This document shows positions 9,314 through 12,559 of a DNA stretch of 12,559 nucleotides, in pieces. The stretch is taken from assembly GCA_927911235.1 (NCBI GenBank), contig CAKMOY010000069.1, positions 1 to 12,559 on the forward strand, written 5' to 3'. Position 1 is the stretch's first letter. Each line of letters begins with the position of its first letter. The DNA is from an uncultured Moraxella sp. GTDB taxonomy: Bacteria > Pseudomonadota > Gammaproteobacteria > Pseudomonadales > Moraxellaceae. Below the pieces are notes generated by a model. The model was not told the DNA's origin. It ran no database searches and saw nothing but the letters and a program-made list of their open reading frames with translations. The position numbers and the translations under genes were made by a program.

Positions 9314-11866
9314 TCATTTTTTTAACACATTTTTATTAACGTTATCAATATTTTGTGCAGTCGGTTGTGCCGTTGTCTTGATGGATTGTGGGTTTTGTGT
9401 TGCTATATGGGTCGTTTTGGCAGATATTTTAAATTTTGGATAAATTTGGGCTTGCACTTTGGCAAATTGGGCTTGGGCAAAAAAATCACCTTGTTGTTCT
9501 TGTGCCAAAATGTTTGGCATTAAATCATAATTTTCCCCAAATGCCTTTAAGGATTTGGCAAGCCAATGTTGATAAAAACTTTGGTTATCTGTTTGTTTTA
9601 ATTGCCAAAAACGGCTTGGCAACACCATCACTCGCCCTGTGTGCGGACTGTCGGTTTTTGCGTCAATGACAATCGGCACAAGGCTATCCGACAGCATGGC
9701 GTTTGGCAAATGCCTACGCCAAACCCATGTACTGCTGATAACGCAAGGCGTTGTCGCCAAACTTGGCGGATAAGGGTGAGCAAACAGTCGAGAGCGACCG
9801 TCTTGCAAATGCAGAGAGACAAAGGCTTGGTCGGCAGGTAGTTGGCTGGTATCAAGGTTTTGAAGTTTTTGTAAGTTGTTGGCAAGATGATGTAATGTTT
9901 TAACATCGGTTTGCCCTGTGGGGTCATACACGATTTCGGCAATCAAAAAGTTATCAAAATCAATCACTTCTGTGGTAGGTTGATACAGTTTTTCATCAGC
10001 CGACACCACTGCACCCCACACCACTTTGCCAAAACGATACAAATGCATCATGGCGTGGGCTTGGCTAAATAGCTCATCATTTAACAATCGGTTGGGGGCA
10101 AGTGCCTGTAAATAACTGCGTTGTTGCTCGCTCATGTCTAACACATATTTTGGCAAATCAAAGCCTTGCCAGTTAAGTTTGGCATAATCAAAACTTGGTG
10201 TTACCACATTCACGCCAATGCCGATATGTTCGTCTATTTTGACAATGTCGTCTCCCATTGGCAACACGTTTAGGGTGATATCGTCAATATTTTGGCGTTT
10301 TTTTTTATCGTTGTGCGGTGTGCTTGCGTGATTGTCAAATTTATTTAACCAAAAATCGGACAAATGCTCTTCGCCAATTTTTTGCTTTGCCAAATTTTGG
10401 CACAAGGCATTGACCCAGTTTTTGACATCATCGGTTAGGTTCGCTTGATTGCTCACCATCGGCAACACCGCAAAGTCAGGCATACGATACGCCCAAATCA
10501 ACTGCAACGCCAAATCAGACAGTCGCACTTCTATGGTGATGGCAGGTTGTCGCCCTGTCGGCAAGTTGGCAAACATCGGATAACAGCCCAGCACAATCGG
10601 CGATGATTTTTGATAAAAATCCATGTCTTCGTACAGATTATCAATCGCTTGGTCAATATTCATGTTATTGATGGCTTGAAAAATGGGCTGAAATTTGCCT
10701 GTCTGTGCGTCTTTATTCAGATAAAAAACGGTGGGCAACCATAAATCTTTATGCACAATTTGCTCAAGTTTGTCGTGTAACATTTTTGTCAAAGGGGCGA
10801 TACTTTGTTGCCATGTTTTTGGCAAATGTTCAACATGATTTGGCTCAAAAGGCTCGGCAAAAATGGTTAAATCGCTGGCATTTTGTTCGTGCAAAATATT
10901 GGCAAATACCACAGCCGATCTGATAAAATTTGGGGCAATATCAAACAAATGATTGGTAATCACCAACATTGGCGTGCGATAATGATTTTCCATCAACAAA
11001 ATAAAACGGTGTTCCAAACAATTGTCAAATTCACCGTCCAACATATCATACATCGCTTTAAAATCCGTCCATTTCACCGCAATGTTGGACAATCGGCTCG
11101 CCGTCATGCCAATATAAAAGCCCAACAAATAACAAAAATGTTGATAGGCTGGATTTTGGATAAAATCGGCATACATATTGGACGAAAATTGATATTTTTG
11201 TTTAATATTTTGCAAAGCAGTATCAATTTGTTCCAAACTATTTTGGCTAAAATCAAAATCCACCGTTTGCAATTCGGCAAAAAATCCAATCGTGCTGTCC
11301 AACAATTTGCCCGTTTTGACTTTATGTAAATAGGCTTGGGCGACTTGGTTTGGTTCATCATTGATATTGACTTGGGCTTTGTTAAAAATGGTGTATTGCA
11401 TTTCGGCTAAAAATGGCAACAACACATTATTTCCCAATAAAGATTGATGAATAATCATCAAGGGCTGACAATAAACTTCACCGATTTTGGCAAGTAATGA
11501 ATTTTCAAACTGTTTTGGCAGTTCAAAATGGGTGCTATGTAATTGATTTTGTTTGTCAATTTCGGCGGTGGCTTGGGCGTAATCGTACCAAATAATCTGT
11601 TCGCCTGTGCGTTTGGCTAAACATTCGCCCAAATAAACCGCCATCGCCAACAACAAAGAATCGCCACCTTGTTGACTTAAAATTTTTTCGGTGGTGAGTG
11701 ATTTTTTGTGAAGCTGTTGTAAAAAATGATTGAGATGATTAATGCTTTTTTGGCTAAAATCAAAGTCAATTTTTTGCAAAAAATCAAACAAAAAAATCGG
11801 ATAACTCGGCATTTGTTTGCTTTGTAAGGCGTTTAGTAGGCTATTGGTTTGGTGCGTAATACTCAC
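9314..11866 (-). CDS. Large protein of unknown function with an internal domain duplication
   Basis: 850 aa, no family recognised. No signal peptide or internal membrane segment is evident, so it is probably cytoplasmic. The N-terminal third holds two related units of about 130 residues: roughly 25-160 and 195-325. Both contain an IDFDFSQ or VDFDFSQ motif (33-39 and 202-208), a helix, then a hydrophobic AVYLGE or GFYIGM turn near 76-81 and 249-254, and a CQPLMIIHQSL or RTPMLVITNHL segment near 133-143 and 297-307. A central region (about 330-520) and another folded region (about 530-770, with FGKVVWGAVVSADE at 612-625) follow. The last 40 residues are a low-complexity Thr/Gln/Asn-rich linker ending at an A7 run. 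The start is GTG with AAGAG six bases upstream; no ATG lies in frame before the upstream stop. It has its own promoter and may continue into the 74-aa membrane-anchor frame. Confidence 0.85.
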   Translation of the reverse strand: MSITHQTNSLLNALQSKQMPSYPIFLFDFLQKIDFDFSQKSINHLNHFLQQLHKKSLTTEKILSQQGGDSLLLAMAVYLGECLAKRTGEQIIWYDYAQATAEIDKQNQLHSTHFELPKQFENSLLAKIGEVYCQPLMIIHQSLLGNNVLLPFLAEMQYTIFNKAQVNINDEPNQVAQAYLHKVKTGKLLDSTIGFFAELQTVDFDFSQNSLEQIDTALQNIKQKYQFSSNMYADFIQNPAYQHFCYLLGFYIGMTASRLSNIAVKWTDFKAMYDMLDGEFDNCLEHRFILLMENHYRTPMLVITNHLFDIAPNFIRSAVVFANILHEQNASDLTIFAEPFEPNHVEHLPKTWQQSIAPLTKMLHDKLEQIVHKDLWLPTVFYLNKDAQTGKFQPIFQAINNMNIDQAIDNLYEDMDFYQKSSPIVLGCYPMFANLPTGRQPAITIEVRLSDLALQLIWAYRMPDFAVLPMVSNQANLTDDVKNWVNALCQNLAKQKIGEEHLSDFWLNKFDNHASTPHNDKKKRQNIDDITLNVLPMGDDIVKIDEHIGIGVNVVTPSFDYAKLNWQGFDLPKYVLDMSEQQRSYLQALAPNRLLNDELFSQAHAMMHLYRFGKVVWGAVVSADEKLYQPTTEVIDFDNFLIAEIVYDPTGQTDVKTLHHLANNLQKLQNLDTSQLPADQAFVSLHLQDGRSRLFAHPYPPSLATTPCVISSTWVWRRHLPNAMLSDSLVPIVIDAKTDSPHTGRVMVLPSRFWQLKQTDNQSFYQHWLAKSLKAFGENYDLMPNILAQEQQGDFFAQAQFAKVQAQIYPKFKISAKTTHIATQNPQSIKTTAQPTAQNIDNVNKNVLKK
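9317..9323 (-). other. A7 homopolymer at the junction of the large protein and the anchor frame (slip or error site)
   Basis: On the minus strand the large protein ends TTA AAA AAA TGA. With six instead of seven A's, the reading continues as K-N-E-A-N-F-V-K-N-S straight into the 74-aa frame. The same kind of A7 run carries an apparent extra A in polA (1783-1789). The site is thus either a consensus error, a true mutation, or a slippage point that yields soluble and membrane-bound forms. Confidence 0.6.
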
Positions 11867-11928
11867 AGTCGGCTCTTTTTGGGTTAAATGGTTGGGACGA
11901 AAATGGTGTTGACACTAACATAAAACCC

Positions 11929-11937
11929 ATTATAACA
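11929..11937 (-). promoter_or_regulatory. Promoter of the large unknown gene, extended -10 type
   Basis: Minus-strand TGTTATAAT contains a perfect TATAAT (11934-11929) with the TGn extension, which can compensate for the lack of a recognisable -35. Transcription would start near 11922, about 56 bases before the GTG start. It abuts the ahpC terminator with no bases to spare. A GTGT/ACAC inverted repeat (11905-11914 region) lies just downstream. Confidence 0.6.
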
Positions 11938-11974
11938 AAAAAAATCCCCAAAACTAGCGTTTGGGGATTTTTTT
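11938..11974. terminator. Bidirectional terminator downstream of ahpC
   Basis: A perfect 15-bp stem (arms 11938-11952 and 11960-11974, core ATCCCCAAA/TTTGGGGAT) with a 7-base loop has A and T runs on both sides. It lies 42 bases after the ahpC stop on the minus strand and insulates the large unknown gene from ahpC transcription. Confidence 0.92.
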
Positions 11975-12016
11975 CTTTAATTTTCTTTAATTTTTTTTAA
12001 ATTAAGTTGATAAATC

Positions 12017-12559
12017 TTAAATTTTACCAACCAAATCAAGGCTTGGTTTTAAGGTTTCTTGACCTGCTTCCCAAGCTGCTGGGCAAACTTCGCCGTCATT
12101 TTCACGCACGTATTGAGCTGCTTTTACTTTACGAATCATGTCTTTCGCAGAGCGACCAATACCCAAGTCGTGGATTTCAGCCACTTTGATAAGTCCGTCT
12201 GGGTCTACCAAGAAAGTACCACGAAGTGCTGCGTGCTGATCTTCAATCATCACGTTAAAGCCACGAGTGATGTCGCCTGTGCCATCGCCTAGCATTGGGT
12301 ATTTTACTTTACCGATGGCAGGTGATGCGTCATGCCAAGCTTTGTGAACAAAGTGCGTGTCAGTAGAAACTGCGTACACTTCAACACCTAAGCCTTGTAG
12401 CTCTTCGTAATGCTCTGCCATATCTTCTAATTCAGTTGGGCAAACAAAGGTAAAGTCATGTGGGTAAAACATGAAAATCGCCCATTTGCCTTTAACATCG
12501 TCAGATGAGATGGTTTTAAACTCACCGTTACGAACGCTTCGGTTTTAAATTCTGAATGG
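12017..12559 (-). CDS. ahpC: Alkyl hydroperoxide reductase subunit C (2-Cys peroxiredoxin), 5' end cut and frame-disrupted
   Basis: Cytoplasmic peroxidase that reduces hydrogen peroxide and organic hydroperoxides, usually recharged by AhpF. The intact frame runs from 12544 to the TAA at 12019-12017. Counting from the internal Met at 12472, the peroxidatic cysteine is C11 (DFTFVCPTE), the conserved arginine is R84 and the resolving cysteine is C130 (GEVCPAAW); the end, SLDLVGKI, is typical. Upstream, an in-frame TAA at 12547-12545 blocks the reading. Adding one base at the TT of 12529-12530 and one at the AAA of 12547-12549 restores a normal N-terminus (IQNFKTEAFVNGEF). So two one-base deletions within about 20 bases of the window edge are likely, and only some 6-8 residues are missing. 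The Met at 12472 is not the start. No ahpF lies downstream. Confidence 0.92.

Noticed and set aside
9231..9317. A short minus-strand frame starting at the ATGA overlap with the 850-aa stop, about 29 codons rich in Lys and Leu
   Set aside because: The overlap looks like translational coupling, but the product has no recognisable features and lies out of frame inside the region that encodes the anchor segment; the fusion explanation accounts for this sequence better.
10883..11329. Plus-strand frame of 148 codons opposite the unknown large gene
   Set aside because: It is a shadow of the minus-strand gene; the opposite strand has the domain duplication, the promoter and the ribosome site, while this frame has none of these.
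11975..12016. T-rich stretch with TTTCTTTAA repeated twice after the ahpC stop
   Set aside because: A short low-complexity sequence in a 3' untranslated region; two imperfect copies do not support a functional repeat.

Overview
The window looks like an AT-rich gammaproteobacterial chromosome segment, most likely from Moraxella or a close relative in the Moraxellaceae. This is inferred from the base composition and from the character of the NqrA-F, HisA, PolA and AhpC proteins; no marker gene settles the species. Genes are cut at both window ends, so this may be a whole short contig. No RNA genes, CRISPR arrays, insertion sequences or phage genes were seen.

Layout, left to right. (1) Positions 1-1867, plus strand: the 3' part of polA (DNA polymerase I: proofreading exonuclease and polymerase domains). 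It carries two apparent single-base insertions, both in homopolymers. (2) A bidirectional terminator at 1898-1931 separates polA from the convergent nqr operon. (3) Positions 1960-7910, minus strand: a complete nqrABCDEF operon for the Na+-translocating NADH:quinone oxidoreductase. Gene spacing is very tight and the internal ribosome binding sites are good. The FMN-attachment threonines (NqrB, NqrC) and the iron-sulfur cysteines (NqrD, NqrE, NqrF) are all present. The maturation genes apbE and nqrM are not downstream. (4) Positions 7911-8210: divergent intergenic region with a clear hisA promoter and an inverted repeat in the hisA leader. (5) hisA (8211-8948, plus strand), standing alone, followed by two hairpins. 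(6) Positions 9067-11866, minus strand: a large protein of unknown function (850 aa) with an internal domain duplication, then a 74-aa protein with a coiled coil and a C-terminal membrane segment. An A7 run at the junction suggests that the two are one 932-aa tail-anchored protein split by a one-base slip. (7) A compact promoter/terminator block, then ahpC (minus strand, cut at the right edge), with two apparent one-base deletions in its first visible codons.

The nqr genes act together: NADH is oxidised at NqrF, electrons pass through Fe-S centres and flavins in NqrD/E, NqrC and NqrB to ubiquinone, and Na+ is pumped outward. hisA serves histidine synthesis, polA DNA repair and Okazaki-fragment processing, and ahpC peroxide detoxification. 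None of these shows an obvious link to the large unknown protein, which is the most novel item here. At DNA level, the 8-mer TTGGCAAA/TTTGCCAA occurs about 23 times, far more than composition predicts.
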